A program made the translations under genes and the position numbers. The notes below the pieces were generated by a model that did not search any database, was not told the DNA's origin, and saw only the letters and a list, made by a program, of their open reading frames with translations. Positions 34,009 to 44,632 of a stretch of DNA of 47,350 nucleotides are shown here, in pieces; within the stretch, counting starts at the first letter, position 1, and the number at the start of each line of letters is the position of its first letter. Source of the stretch: Deltaproteobacteria bacterium Ga0077539. GTDB lineage: Bacteria > Myxococcota_A > Polyangia > Polyangiales > Ga0077539. The DNA lies in the NCBI GenBank assembly GCA_001465015.1, contig LNEO01000165.1, positions 1-47,350 on the forward strand, given 5' to 3'.

Positions 34009-34113
34009 GCCTCCAGCGCCTCTGCTCGAGGTACCGGCAAAGGCACAAGAACGAACGCGTCCTGTAGAAACGCGCTTGACGGCCTACGTGCGCAGCGAGA
34101 ACGTTCGCGCACT

Positions 34114-35211
34114 ATGCGCGAGGCGGAGATCGCCGCCATCACCGAGCACTTCTTCGAGACTGAATTCACCGAAGAGTACGCGGTCGGCTTGCTTGGACAG
34201 GCTTCAGAGCGGCAGGAGCACGAGGGCCGCGAGTGGGTGTTTCTGCGCCCTGATTCGCGCACCCTCGCCCGCATCGACCTTGCGATTCGCCCGCCGAAAG
34301 AGGGCGAGGCGATCCGAGGCGACGACGGGGAGCTCTACGCGGCCGAGCCGTTCGTCGAAGAGCTGGTGCTCGTTCTGCGGGCGCCGGTCCCCTACTCGCG
34401 CTCGATGTTCGAGTCGTGGTTCGGGACGGGCCGCCTGGCAGCGGGGCCGGAGAACGAAGACGGCGATCCGTCGGTTCAGCTCGAGTACGACTATGTGGGG
34501 ACCTTCAGCGGTCAGGTGATCATTCGTTGGTGGCGGGAGCCGACGGACCCGCCGAACATGGGTCACCTGAGGGGGCCCGATGAGGTCCGCGTCGAAGAGG
34601 TTCACCTCCGCAGGCCCTTTCCGGGCGACGCTGAAGAGCAAGAGGTGGACGCCGATGAGATCGACGACGCCGAGCTCGAAGAGCACGACGCGTCGCCGGA
34701 GCAGACGATCACTAGCAACGCGGTGATCGCTGATGCTCCCGACGACATCGCCGCGCCGACGATGCCGCCGACCGCGCCAGCGGCGGTGCGGATTTCGATC
34801 GACGAGGCCATGGACGCCGGCGTCTGGCTCGCGGACCTCGCGTGGAAGGTCCTGCGACAGGACTTTACGGTCGACCGGGCTCTTGATTTGTTGGGTCTAC
34901 CCGAGGGTCCGATGGGCGGCGACGGCGAGGCGATTCTGCTCGCCCCGAAGGACGCGAGGCTGTCGGCGGTGACGATCGTTCCGCGACGAGAGCGCGTCGC
35001 GCACGCGGTGCTCTACCCTGCCGAAGAGCCGCCGCTCGTGATCGCGGTCGACGCGCTCACCGATCGGTTCGGCTGTGATCCGTCGGTCGCGACGGGAGCG
35101 GTCACGTTTCGTCTCGAAGGCACGCGGTCGCGCGGGAGCGTCGTTGTGCGCGGGACCGAGCTGCGCACCGGCGTGTGGGCGGTGACCGGCGTCGATCTGC
35201 TGCGAAACTGA
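34114..35211 (+). CDS. Uncharacterised protein with probable internal duplication
   Basis: The 365-residue protein begins MREAEIAAITEHFFETEF. The first domain (about 1-170) includes FTEEYAVGLLGQASERQEHEG and VFLRPDSRTLARIDLAIRP. The second (about 230-365) includes DFTVDRALDLLGLPEGPMGGD and ILLAPKDARLSAVTIVPRR, similar in order and spacing. An acidic/Pro-rich linker of about 60 residues joins them. No signal peptide, membrane segment or known catalytic motif is visible. The ends of this gene and the convergent lipoprotein gene are 17 bases apart. Confidence 0.75.
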   Translation: MREAEIAAITEHFFETEFTEEYAVGLLGQASERQEHEGREWVFLRPDSRTLARIDLAIRPPKEGEAIRGDDGELYAAEPFVEELVLVLRAPVPYSRSMFESWFGTGRLAAGPENEDGDPSVQLEYDYVGTFSGQVIIRWWREPTDPPNMGHLRGPDEVRVEEVHLRRPFPGDAEEQEVDADEIDDAELEEHDASPEQTITSNAVIADAPDDIAAPTMPPTAPAAVRISIDEAMDAGVWLADLAWKVLRQDFTVDRALDLLGLPEGPMGGDGEAILLAPKDARLSAVTIVPRRERVAHAVLYPAEEPPLVIAVDALTDRFGCDPSVATGAVTFRLEGTRSRGSVVVRGTELRTGVWAVTGVDLLRN

Positions 35212-35228
35212 GCCTCGACTCCGAGGGC

Positions 35229-36074
35229 TCAGAGCGGGAGCGGGATGCACGCTCCTTCGTTGCAGGTGAACGTGTCCGGGCAGCTGAGCCCGCAGGGGCC
35301 GCCGCAGCGGTGGACGCAGTCGCCGTTGGAGCAGCGCCCGGCTGTGCCGCACTCAGAATCGTTTGCGCACATGCGCGAGCAGAACTTTCGCGCGTACATC
35401 CGCGGGCCCATCATCGTCATGACGCGAAACATCCGCTCCTGACAGGTCGTTCGGCTCGCGGCGGTGCAGTTGTCCGAGTTGTCGTCGCACGCGACGAAGC
35501 TGGTGGGCGGATCGTAGCCAGTCGCGGGCGTGTCGGCAGCGCACGTCGCGGCGGTGCGGAGGTCTTCGAGGTTGATCAGGCCCCACGAGCGATTCTGTCC
35601 GGGGCTTCCGCTGCAGGAGCCCGAGTCGGCCACGGCGGTGTTGGATCGACGACCGTTGGGCAGCTCGACCACCACGCTGTAGCCCGTGTTGAAATTGATC
35701 GAGCAGCCCGGCGTCATCATGTTGAACTCACAAAACGCCGGGTTGGTTCCGCCGGTGTTCGTGAAGCTCATCTCCGAGAGCTCGCAGAGCGGGCGACACA
35801 TCGAGTTATTGGGGTTGGGGTTGCACGCGCGGCGGTCGCCGATGAAGAAGCGCGCGCCCGCGGTCATGCCCATCGACGTGGCCATCAACCGCGTGTTGCA
35901 CGCGGCGGCGCCCTCGTCACCGCCGGCGCTGCGACAGTGAACGTTGATCTTGTCGCGGCAGTCGGTGCACGCCGGGCCGGCGTCGCCGCCGTCAGCGTTG
36001 GTGTTCGAGCCGGGGCCGCACGCCGCGAGCAACGCAGCGACGGCGAACGCGAAGAAGGGATGGGTCGGGCGCAT
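35229..36074 (-). CDS. Cys-rich lipoprotein
   Basis: The 281-residue protein has a clear lipoprotein signal (FFAFAVAALLAAC, Cys near 19) and an Asp/Gly/Asn linker (GSNTNADGGDAG). The mature part contains about two dozen Cys, first in a globular segment (CTDCRDKINVHC to CDDNSDNCT), then in an EGF- or disintegrin-like tail (FCSRMCANDSECGTAGRC, CVHRCGGPCGLSCPDTFTC). It is probably an extracytoplasmic, disulfide-rich protein; no enzyme motif is seen. Confidence 0.82.
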   Translation of the reverse strand: MRPTHPFFAFAVAALLAACGPGSNTNADGGDAGPACTDCRDKINVHCRSAGGDEGAAACNTRLMATSMGMTAGARFFIGDRRACNPNPNNSMCRPLCELSEMSFTNTGGTNPAFCEFNMMTPGCSINFNTGYSVVVELPNGRRSNTAVADSGSCSGSPGQNRSWGLINLEDLRTAATCAADTPATGYDPPTSFVACDDNSDNCTAASRTTCQERMFRVMTMMGPRMYARKFCSRMCANDSECGTAGRCSNGDCVHRCGGPCGLSCPDTFTCNEGACIPLPL

Positions 36075-36084
36075 GAGGGCGAGG

Positions 36085-36090
36085 AGGATA
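36085..36090 (-). promoter_or_regulatory. TANNNT hexamer (TATCCT) before the Cys-rich lipoprotein start
   Basis: On the minus strand TATCCT ends 10 bases before the ATG at 36074, without a Shine-Dalgarno. This fits the leaderless pattern seen at other transcription-unit starts here. Confidence 0.35.
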
Positions 36091-36208
36091 CCGCAAGGCC
36101 GCGCCCTTTCGCGACCTCAGGTTTGGTTGCAGTTTCGACGGAGACCGCGGCGGCCGCTCATCGAGCGGTCCGGGCTCGGGACGGACTCGCAAAGGCCCAC
36201 AAACGAAG

Positions 36209-36214
36209 TAGAAC
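36209..36214 (+). promoter_or_regulatory. -10-like hexamer (TAGAAC) before the esterase start
   Basis: TAGAAC ends 7 bases before the ATG at 36222. The sixth base is C rather than T, so it is a weaker member of the set. Confidence 0.3.
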
Positions 36215-36221
36215 TCGCGCA

Positions 36222-37913
36222 ATGGCTAGAGCGACGTCCGCCGGCGATCGAAGCCGCGCCCGCAAGGCACGCCTTCGTTTCTGCGATCCGCGGCCTCTGT
36301 TCGCGGCGATTTTCGCGGCGACCGCGTGCGTCGTGCCCGAAGGGACGCCGCTCGACGCGCAAGCGCAGGACGCGCGAGCGCAGGACACCGGCGCGGACAG
36401 CGGGATCACGGACGCGCTCGCACCCGTGGACACAGGGGCGTCTGTCGACGTCCGGGTCCAGACCGACGGCGCGGGCGGGGCAAACGCGGTCGACGTTCGG
36501 GACGCGGGCGGTGACGGCGCAGACGGCGCTTCGCCCGCAGACGCGTGCGAGCTCGCGGGCGCGGCGGGCGACGACGTGAGCGCGTTCGACGCCATCGTGC
36601 GGTGCGCAGGGGACGTCTCGCGATCGGACACGGTGGTGCGCGGCGCGATCGCGCGCTTCGTGAGCGCGGTCGAGGGGCGCGGCGGCTTTCCGATCATCGG
36701 CGGCGGGAGCGTTCGCTTCGTGTATGTGCGCGAGGCGCAGTACGACGTCGAAGACGATCGCAGCTCGACGAGCGAAGACTTCTCGCTCGAGCGAAGGGCC
36801 GAGCCGATCACGGTCGCGGGCGACTTCAACGCGTGGAACGAGCGTTCGCTCGCGATGCGCGCGGTGGGCCGCGGGCTCTTCGTCGCAACGCACGCGACGG
36901 AGCCGACCGCCGCCTCGCGATGGGGCTACAAGTTCGTCGCGCGCGACGGCGCGGCGACCACGGTGTACTTCAGCGACCCGCTCTCGCGGCGCTTTCAATA
37001 CGACACGAACGGCAGGATCTCGTTCGTGCGCGGCGGATCGAGCGCGGGGCACCTCGAGTGGATTCGCTCGGTGCGCGCCACGCGGCTGATGAACGAGCGG
37101 CCGATCTTTTTGTACGTTCCGCCCGGCTACGACCAGCGCGCGAGCGATCGGTTTTCAGTGCTGTATTTGCACGACGGAAACAACGCGTTCGACGTCGCGC
37201 AGCCGCGGAGCGCGCCGGCGAGCTGGGACGTCGACGCCGCGAGCGACGCAGAGATCCTCGCGGGCCGGGCGTCGCCGTTCATCATCGTCGCGATCCCCAA
37301 CAACGACGCGCGAATGAACGAGTACACGCACACGACCGACGTCATCAGCGGGATGCGGCTGGGAGGCAGGGGCGACGACTACGTCGATTACATCGTCAGC
37401 GACGTGAAGCCCACGGTCGACCGTCGTTATCGCACGCGCGCGAGCCGCGAGAGCACGGCGATCATCGGCTCGAGCCTCGGGGGGCTGATCTCGTTTCACG
37501 CAGGGCTGCGAAGGCCCGATGTGTTCTCGATGGTGGGCGGGATGTCGTCGACCTTCGAGTGGGGAGGCTTCGGCGGAGGGACGGACACGATGCTCGCGCG
37601 CTTCGGCGCGACCGCCGGGCTCTCGGGAAGGGCGCAACGGTTCTATCTGGACTCGGGCGGCGGACCGGCAGGGGACGGGACGTGCACGTTCGATGGCGTC
37701 GACGACCCGCGCGACAACTACTGCGAGACCCTCGAGATGCGGCGCATCCTGGTGGCGGCTGGGATCAACACATTTCCGCTCGAGCCCGACGCGCCCGTGC
37801 TCTCGCCGCGAGACGCCAACATCTACCACTGGTACGAGCGAGGCGCGCCGCACAACGAGACGGCCTGGCGGCAGCGGTTCTTTCGCGCCGTGCGGTTCTT
37901 CTTCGCGCCGTGA
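36222..37913 (+). CDS. Esterase lipoprotein (enterochelin-esterase/esterase D-like) with E-set domain
   Basis: The protein is 563 residues from ATG 36222. A basic N-region and FAAIFAATAC form a lipoprotein signal (Cys36), followed by about 80 residues of Asp/Ala/Gln/Gly-rich linker. An N-terminal beta-sandwich of CBM48/E-set type (EPITVAGDFNAWN, near 205) precedes the alpha/beta-hydrolase. The hydrolase has PIFLYVPPGYD, FSVLYLHDGNNAFD, nucleophile Ser in IIGSSLGGLISFH (near 418), and the His in PHNETAW (near 544). The family hydrolyses esters of siderophores, feruloyl-sugars or peptides; the substrate is unknown. The protein is probably surface-anchored. Confidence 0.88.
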   Translation: MARATSAGDRSRARKARLRFCDPRPLFAAIFAATACVVPEGTPLDAQAQDARAQDTGADSGITDALAPVDTGASVDVRVQTDGAGGANAVDVRDAGGDGADGASPADACELAGAAGDDVSAFDAIVRCAGDVSRSDTVVRGAIARFVSAVEGRGGFPIIGGGSVRFVYVREAQYDVEDDRSSTSEDFSLERRAEPITVAGDFNAWNERSLAMRAVGRGLFVATHATEPTAASRWGYKFVARDGAATTVYFSDPLSRRFQYDTNGRISFVRGGSSAGHLEWIRSVRATRLMNERPIFLYVPPGYDQRASDRFSVLYLHDGNNAFDVAQPRSAPASWDVDAASDAEILAGRASPFIIVAIPNNDARMNEYTHTTDVISGMRLGGRGDDYVDYIVSDVKPTVDRRYRTRASRESTAIIGSSLGGLISFHAGLRRPDVFSMVGGMSSTFEWGGFGGGTDTMLARFGATAGLSGRAQRFYLDSGGGPAGDGTCTFDGVDDPRDNYCETLEMRRILVAAGINTFPLEPDAPVLSPRDANIYHWYERGAPHNETAWRQRFFRAVRFFFAP

Positions 37914-37928
37914 ACTTTTTTCGCGAGC

Positions 37929-37946
37929 GACGCAGTCTTTTGCGTC
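37929..37946 (+). terminator. Weak hairpin after the esterase gene
   Basis: GACGCA (37929-37934) pairs with TGCGTC (37941-37946) around a 6-base loop, shortly after a run of six T. It could contribute to termination after the esterase gene, but the T run precedes rather than follows the stem. Confidence 0.25.
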
Positions 37947-37979
37947 TTCGCAACGACCGGCGAAAAGCCCCGAAACATG

Positions 37980-38022
37980 GGGCGGTAAGCCTTGACGTTG
38001 GGCGGTGAATCGTCGCTAGTAC
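37980..38022 (+). promoter_or_regulatory. pckG promoter with flanking direct repeat
   Basis: TTGACG (37992-37997) and CTAGTA or TAGTAC (38016-38022) form a sigma-70-like promoter with an 18-19 base spacer just before the pckG ATG. The -35 is flanked by GGGCGGTAA (37980-37988) and GGGCGGTGA (38000-38008), a direct repeat at 20-base spacing, which suggests an activator or repressor site. Confidence 0.45.
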
Positions 38023-38030
38023 AGGGCGCC

Positions 38031-39881
<1,851 letters not shown>

Positions 39882-39975
39882 TTGCGCGGCTTCACGAACG
39901 CGCAACGCGCGCAGTGACCATCGGGTTCCTTGTGTAGATTTCGCGCGCGGCTCGCAGTTGGAGCGAACGTTGGGG

Positions 39976-39981
39976 TAGACT
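39976..39981 (+). promoter_or_regulatory. TANNNT hexamer (TAGACT) before the kinase-ATPase start
   Basis: TAGACT ends 10 bases before the GTG at 39992, and no Shine-Dalgarno is present, matching the leaderless pattern. The 110-base gap after pckG holds nothing else I can name. Confidence 0.35.
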
Positions 39982-39991
39982 CTGGCGCTCT

Positions 39992-42900
39992 GTGTCGGGC
40001 CACTCGCCATCGCGCAAACGGGGAGCGCCATCGGAGTTTCTCGGCTCTGCGCGGTACGAGCTTGTTCGCAAGATCGGCCAGGGCGGATTCGGCGTCGTCT
40101 TCGAGGCGATCGACCGCGAGCTCGGCGGGCGCGTAGCGCTCAAGGCGCTGCAGCACATCAACGCGGACTCGCTGTTCAGCCTGAAGCAAGAGTTTCGCGC
40201 GTTGGCGGATGTGTCGCACCCCAACCTGGTAGCGCTCTACGAGCTCGCCGAGCACGACGGACACTGGTTCTTCACGATGGAGTACCTGGACGGCGTGGAC
40301 TTTCTCTCGCACGTCCGCCCGTCCGAGCGCGATCGCCCGAAAGAAGAGCTCCTCGTGACGGTCGACGTCGGCTCCGAGCCACGCTCGACTGAATCGACGC
40401 CCTCGCGCGCCCGCGCGCCGCGCTCGCGACGAAGCCTCGACCACGGGAGACTACGCGCAGCGCTCGCGCAGCTCGTCGAGGGAGTGTCGACGCTGCACCA
40501 GCTCGGGATGCTCCACCGCGACATCAAGCCGTCGAACGTGATGGTGACGACCGAAGGGCGAGTCGTTCTGCTCGATTTCGGCCTCGTGCGGCCGTCGAGC
40601 GTCGGTGAGCCGGTCTCGGGGCGCGTTCGTCTCGACGCCCCGCCCGGAGAGCCGACGACGGCGATCGTCGGAACGCCCGAGTACATGTCGCCCGAGCAGA
40701 GCGTCGGCGATCCGCTCAGTCCAGCGAGCGATTGGTACTCGGTCGGAACCGTGCTCTACGAGGCCCTGTGCGGCAGGCGCCCCTTCGTCGGTACCGTGGC
40801 CGAGATCGTCGCGGATCGGCAGTTCAGCGACGCCGCGAGGCCCTCGGAGTTTGCCGACGATGTCCCGAAGGACCTCGAAGAGCTGGTGATGGCGTTGCTG
40901 CAAAGAGATCCGTCACGCCGTCCATCGGGCAGCCAGATCGCGCGCATGCTCGGCTCGGAGAGCGCCACTTCGGTGTCGAGCGCAACGACTGGGATCGAGC
41001 TCCTCGTGGGGCGCGACGAGGCGCTCGCGACGTTGAGGACGGCGCTCGACGAATGCGCGCCGGGCAAGCCGGTCATCGTCGAGGTGTACGGCTCGTCGGG
41101 CGTCGGAAAGAGCGCGATCGTCCGAAAGTTTCTGGACGAGGTTCGCAAGAGCCACAGCGCGCTGGTGCTCTCGGGGCGGTGCGACGAGAGAAAGAGCGTT
41201 CCGTTCAAAGCGATGGACGGCGTCGTGGACGCGCTCAGCATGTTTCTTCGCGGCCGACCGCCAGAAGAGCTCGCGGTGCTGATGCCGCGCGGGATGGAGG
41301 CGCTCGCGCAGCTCTTTCCCGTGCTGGACTTCGACGCGAGCGCGCTGCGAAGTCGAGCGCGTCCGAGCTCGAACCCGCCCCCGCCGCTCGATCCGCTGAA
41401 TCCTCCGCGTGAAGCGGCCTTCGCTGCGCTGCGCGAGGTGCTCGTCCGCGCGAGCGCGCTGCGACCAGTCGTCATCGCCGTCGACGACCTGCAGTGGGGC
41501 GACGACGACAGCGCCGCGCTCTTGCGAGAGCTGCTCACGGGCCCCGACACGCCGAGGCTGTTGTTCGTGGCCACGCTTCGCGGGCAACCGGGCCAGGTGC
41601 ACACGCCGTTCGACTCGGTCGAAGGCGCGCAGATCGATCGCCGGGTCATCGACGTCCGACCCCTCGGCGATCGAGACGCCGTCGCGCTGGCGCGCGCGAT
41701 GCTCGGCCGTCGAACAGAGAGCGTTCGAGAAGCGAACCGCATCGCTCGCGAAGCCGGCGGCAACCCGTTCTTCGTCGGCGAGCTCGCCCGCTTCGCGCTC
41801 GAGCGAGGCAGCTCAGCGGAGGCGACGCAGCTGTCGCTCGACCACGTCGTGCTCGAGCGCGTTCGCTCGCTGCCCGACGACGCGCGGTCGCTGCTCGAGC
41901 TCGTGGCGGTGATCGGCCAGCCCGTTCCGCAGCGGGTGATCTTCGACGCATCCACGCTGGGCGACCGCGCCTACCCTGCCCTTCGCGCGCTGCGCGCGGC
42001 GAACATGGTGCGCATCGCGGGCGCCAAGGAGGTCGACTCGGTCGAGCCCTACCACGACCGAATCCGCGAGAGCGTGGTCGAGTCGCTCTCGAGCGCGACG
42101 CTGCGAGCCCGCCACGCGGCGCTCGCGCGGGCCCTCGAGGAGCGCACCGACAGAGACCCTGGCCTGCTCGCAGAACACCTCTTCGGCGCCGGTGAGCGCG
42201 AGCGCGCGGCAGAGCAAGCGCTCGCAGCGGCGCAGTTCGCAGACCGGGCCCTCGCCTTCGAGCGAGCGGCGCGTTGGTATCGCGCCGCGCTCGACTGGGG
42301 GCGCTCGAGCGGCGACGAGCGCGCGGAGCTGTTCACCCGCATGGCGCACACGCTCGCGAGCTGCGGGCGCAACGGCGCGGCGGCGGCGGCCTTTCTCGAA
42401 GCCGCCAGGCTCTGCAAAGAAAAGAACCGCTCGATCGAGCTTCGGCGCCACGCAGGCGTGGAGTTCTTCACGGACGGCCAGCACGAAGAAGGGGTTCGAA
42501 CGCTCGCCGCGGTCGCCAAGGAGCTCGGCGTCTCCATCCCCGACAGCCCGTGGATGCTCGGGGCCGGGCTCGCGAAGGACACCGCGTGGCTGCGCGTCCG
42601 AGGCACACGGTTTCAAGAGACCTCCGCGAGTCAGATCGACCCCGAGACGCTGCAGCGCCTCGACCTGTTTCACTACGCAGGGCTCGGCTCGGCCTTCGCC
42701 GACTCGCTGCTCTCGATGTGGTTTCTCACGCGCTTTACGAAGATGGCGATCGAGGTCGGCGAGCCGGTCCGAGTCGGCCTCGCGCTCTTGCGCTACTCGA
42801 CCACGATCAGCGTCCTCGGACCGTCGCGCGAGGCGCGCGCGCTCGCAGTGCTGCGCGAAGCCGAGGACCTCTCGATTCGCCACCGAGACCCGTACCTGCG

Positions 42901-43804
42901 TGGCTGTATCGACATGGGCTACGGCTTTCTGGACCTGATGATGGGCCGATGGACGCAGTCGATCGCCCGGTGCGAACGAGCGCTCGACGTCCTGGCCAAG
43001 GTCCCGGGCGCGGTGTGGGACCGAGACACCGCGGCGTCGCTCGTGATCGAGGCGCTGACGAATCAGGGCCGACTGTCTCAGGCGTTTCGAAAGGCTGCGC
43101 GCCAGGAGCGAGACGCGCGCGAGCGCAATTTCATGGCGGGCATGGTTCGCAACTCGCTCCGCTGGGAGTCGTTGCAGTTCATGATGACCGACGACCGAGA
43201 CTCGGCGCGGCGAGTGATCGAGGAGGCGAGCTCGAAGATCCCGTCTTCGCGGTTCTTGTTCGGTCACTTTCTCGAGATGGTCGGACGCGCGCAGCTCGCG
43301 ACGTACGAGGGCTCTTGCTCGGCGCTGCTGCCGTGGTTTCGCGAGCGCTGGCCGAAGCTCGATCGATCCATGATGCTCTCGGTCCCGGTGTTTCGCGCGG
43401 GAGGATTCAGCGCGTACGGCTCGGTGTTGCTCGGCGCGGCGCGGGACGCAGGGCCGCGAGAGCGCGCGTCGCTGCTCGCGGAGTGCGACGAGCTCGGCCG
43501 CAAGCTCGAGGGTGAGCTCGGGCCGCACGCGCGAAGCCGCGGACTCGCCGCGCGCGCGGGCGTGGCGGCGTTGGCCGGTCGCGAGAGCGCCGCGATCTCC
43601 CTGTATCGCGCGGCGCTTCAGACCTTCGAGACCGCCGACATGCAGCTACATGCAGCCGCGTGCCGGCTTGCGGTCGGCAACATCGTCGGCGGTGACGAGG
43701 GAGCGCTGCTCGTACAGCAGGGGCACCGGGGCTTCGTCGAGCAGGGCGTCGTCGACCCCAGCGCGTTCGCGCGGATCTTCGTGCCGCAGCCGGCCGCAGT
43801 TTGA
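39992..43804 (+). CDS. Ser/Thr protein kinase fused to AAA ATPase and TPR-like region
   Basis: The protein is 1270 residues from GTG 39992. The kinase domain is at about 22-310: glycine loop GQGGFGVVFEA, Lys51 in VALKAL, HRDIKPSNVMV (near 174), DFGLVRPS and GTPEYMSPEQ. It has a basic Ser/Arg/Pro insertion of about 40 residues before the catalytic loop. An AAA/STAND-like ATPase follows: Walker A GSSGVGKSAIVRKF (near 368), Walker B VVIAVDDLQWGDDD (near 493), and the sensor-like REAGGNPFFVGELARF. The remaining about 600 residues are helical TPR-like repeats. Such kinase-ATPase fusions are typical of Myxococcota and act as multi-partner signalling hubs; substrate and signal are unknown. No membrane segment is seen. 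Confidence 0.93.
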   Translation: MSGHSPSRKRGAPSEFLGSARYELVRKIGQGGFGVVFEAIDRELGGRVALKALQHINADSLFSLKQEFRALADVSHPNLVALYELAEHDGHWFFTMEYLDGVDFLSHVRPSERDRPKEELLVTVDVGSEPRSTESTPSRARAPRSRRSLDHGRLRAALAQLVEGVSTLHQLGMLHRDIKPSNVMVTTEGRVVLLDFGLVRPSSVGEPVSGRVRLDAPPGEPTTAIVGTPEYMSPEQSVGDPLSPASDWYSVGTVLYEALCGRRPFVGTVAEIVADRQFSDAARPSEFADDVPKDLEELVMALLQRDPSRRPSGSQIARMLGSESATSVSSATTGIELLVGRDEALATLRTALDECAPGKPVIVEVYGSSGVGKSAIVRKFLDEVRKSHSALVLSGRCDERKSVPFKAMDGVVDALSMFLRGRPPEELAVLMPRGMEALAQLFPVLDFDASALRSRARPSSNPPPPLDPLNPPREAAFAALREVLVRASALRPVVIAVDDLQWGDDDSAALLRELLTGPDTPRLLFVATLRGQPGQVHTPFDSVEGAQIDRRVIDVRPLGDRDAVALARAMLGRRTESVREANRIAREAGGNPFFVGELARFALERGSSAEATQLSLDHVVLERVRSLPDDARSLLELVAVIGQPVPQRVIFDASTLGDRAYPALRALRAANMVRIAGAKEVDSVEPYHDRIRESVVESLSSATLRARHAALARALEERTDRDPGLLAEHLFGAGERERAAEQALAAAQFADRALAFERAARWYRAALDWGRSSGDERAELFTRMAHTLASCGRNGAAAAAFLEAARLCKEKNRSIELRRHAGVEFFTDGQHEEGVRTLAAVAKELGVSIPDSPWMLGAGLAKDTAWLRVRGTRFQETSASQIDPETLQRLDLFHYAGLGSAFADSLLSMWFLTRFTKMAIEVGEPVRVGLALLRYSTTISVLGPSREARALAVLREAEDLSIRHRDPYLRGCIDMGYGFLDLMMGRWTQSIARCERALDVLAKVPGAVWDRDTAASLVIEALTNQGRLSQAFRKAARQERDARERNFMAGMVRNSLRWESLQFMMTDDRDSARRVIEEASSKIPSSRFLFGHFLEMVGRAQLATYEGSCSALLPWFRERWPKLDRSMMLSVPVFRAGGFSAYGSVLLGAARDAGPRERASLLAECDELGRKLEGELGPHARSRGLAARAGVAALAGRESAAISLYRAALQTFETADMQLHAAACRLAVGNIVGGDEGALLVQQGHRGFVEQGVVDPSAFARIFVPQPAAV

Positions 43805-43837
43805 CCGGCAAAGCCGGGGTCCCCCGTCGGGATCCCC
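43805..43837 (+). terminator. Two consecutive hairpins after the kinase-ATPase gene
   Basis: Directly after the stop, CCGGC-AAA-GCCGG (43805-43817) forms a perfect hairpin. GGGGTCCC (43816-43823) can pair with GGGATCCCC (43829-43837) with one bulge. They share two bases, so the two are mutually exclusive at the edge. There is no T run; they may protect or end the transcript before the GAF gene. Confidence 0.35.
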
Positions 43838-43860
43838 GTGAATCGCTGACGAAGCTGAGG

Positions 43861-43866
43861 TACGTT
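43861..43866 (+). promoter_or_regulatory. TANNNT hexamer (TACGTT) before the GAF-protein start
   Basis: TACGTT ends 7 bases before the ATG at 43874. The GGGAAGA between them could instead act as a ribosome site, so the assignment is ambiguous. Confidence 0.3.
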
Positions 43867-43873
43867 GGGAAGA

Positions 43874-44632
43874 ATGTCTGACCTTCGCTTGCGCGAAAGA
43901 ACGAGGTTGCTCGCGATCAGCCCGGTGCTGACCGACCTACGCTCGGACCCTGTGCTCGACGAGCTCGTCGCGAGGCTCGCCGCGCGCCTCGACGCGCCGT
44001 TCGCCGCGGTGGTGATCGTGCTCTCTCGCGTGGCTTTGTTTCGCGTGGCGACGGGCCTGCCGCCGGAGCTGCAGGTGAGCCGCGCGGTCTCGCGCGCGAG
44101 CGTCCCGGATGACACGGTGGTCCGTGAGCACCGGCCGCTGCTCGTGACCGAGCTCGGGACGCTCAACGGACCGCAGCGGACGCTCGCGGCGATGTTCGAC
44201 CTTCGCAGCTACGCCACGGTTCCGCTCGAGTTCGGGTCGCACGTCGTCGGGACGGTCGCCGTCGCGCATACGCGCGCGCGCGCGTTCGACGACGGGGCGC
44301 TCAGCGTGCTCGGCGAGTTCGCGGCGCTCGCGCGCGAGCGCTTCGCGGTGCTCGAGCAGAGCGCGTGTGCGCACGACGAGATCGCGAGTGAAAACGAGCT
44401 TCCGCTCGTCGAGAGCGCGGCGCTCTCGCGGCTCGCGCTCGCGCGCAGGAGCGGCGCGCTCGAGGAGCCAGGCTTCGAGCGAGGACTCGCGCTGCTGAGT
44501 CAGCTCGAGGACCGCCACTTTCGTTGGCAAGAGCTCGTCGCGGCGCTGCGTCCGCTCGCGCAGAGCAGCTCCGATGCGCGCTCGATCATGAAGCGCTCCG
44601 AGGATGGCCGTTCGGGGAGAGGCGATCGATGA
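43874..44632 (+). CDS. GAF-domain protein
   Basis: The protein is 252 residues from ATG 43874. A GAF-type fold covers about 15-160: SDPVLDELVARLAARLDAPFAAVVIVL, VPDDTVVREHRPLLVTEL, MFDLRSYATVPLEF and VGTVAVAHTRARAFDDGALSVLGEFAALA. A helical C-terminal part follows (about 165-250). It probably senses a small molecule or redox state, as GAF domains do, but no haem- or nucleotide-specific residues can be assigned. The stop overlaps the start of the next kinase gene (ATGA), so the GAF protein is a likely regulator or partner of that kinase. Confidence 0.85.
   Translation: MSDLRLRERTRLLAISPVLTDLRSDPVLDELVARLAARLDAPFAAVVIVLSRVALFRVATGLPPELQVSRAVSRASVPDDTVVREHRPLLVTELGTLNGPQRTLAAMFDLRSYATVPLEFGSHVVGTVAVAHTRARAFDDGALSVLGEFAALARERFAVLEQSACAHDEIASENELPLVESAALSRLALARRSGALEEPGFERGLALLSQLEDRHFRWQELVAALRPLAQSSSDARSIMKRSEDGRSGRGDR

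Noticed and set aside
41813..43528. A 571-codon leftward frame opposite the kinase-ATPase gene
   Set aside because: Antisense to a conserved ATPase/TPR region, with no start signal or domain.
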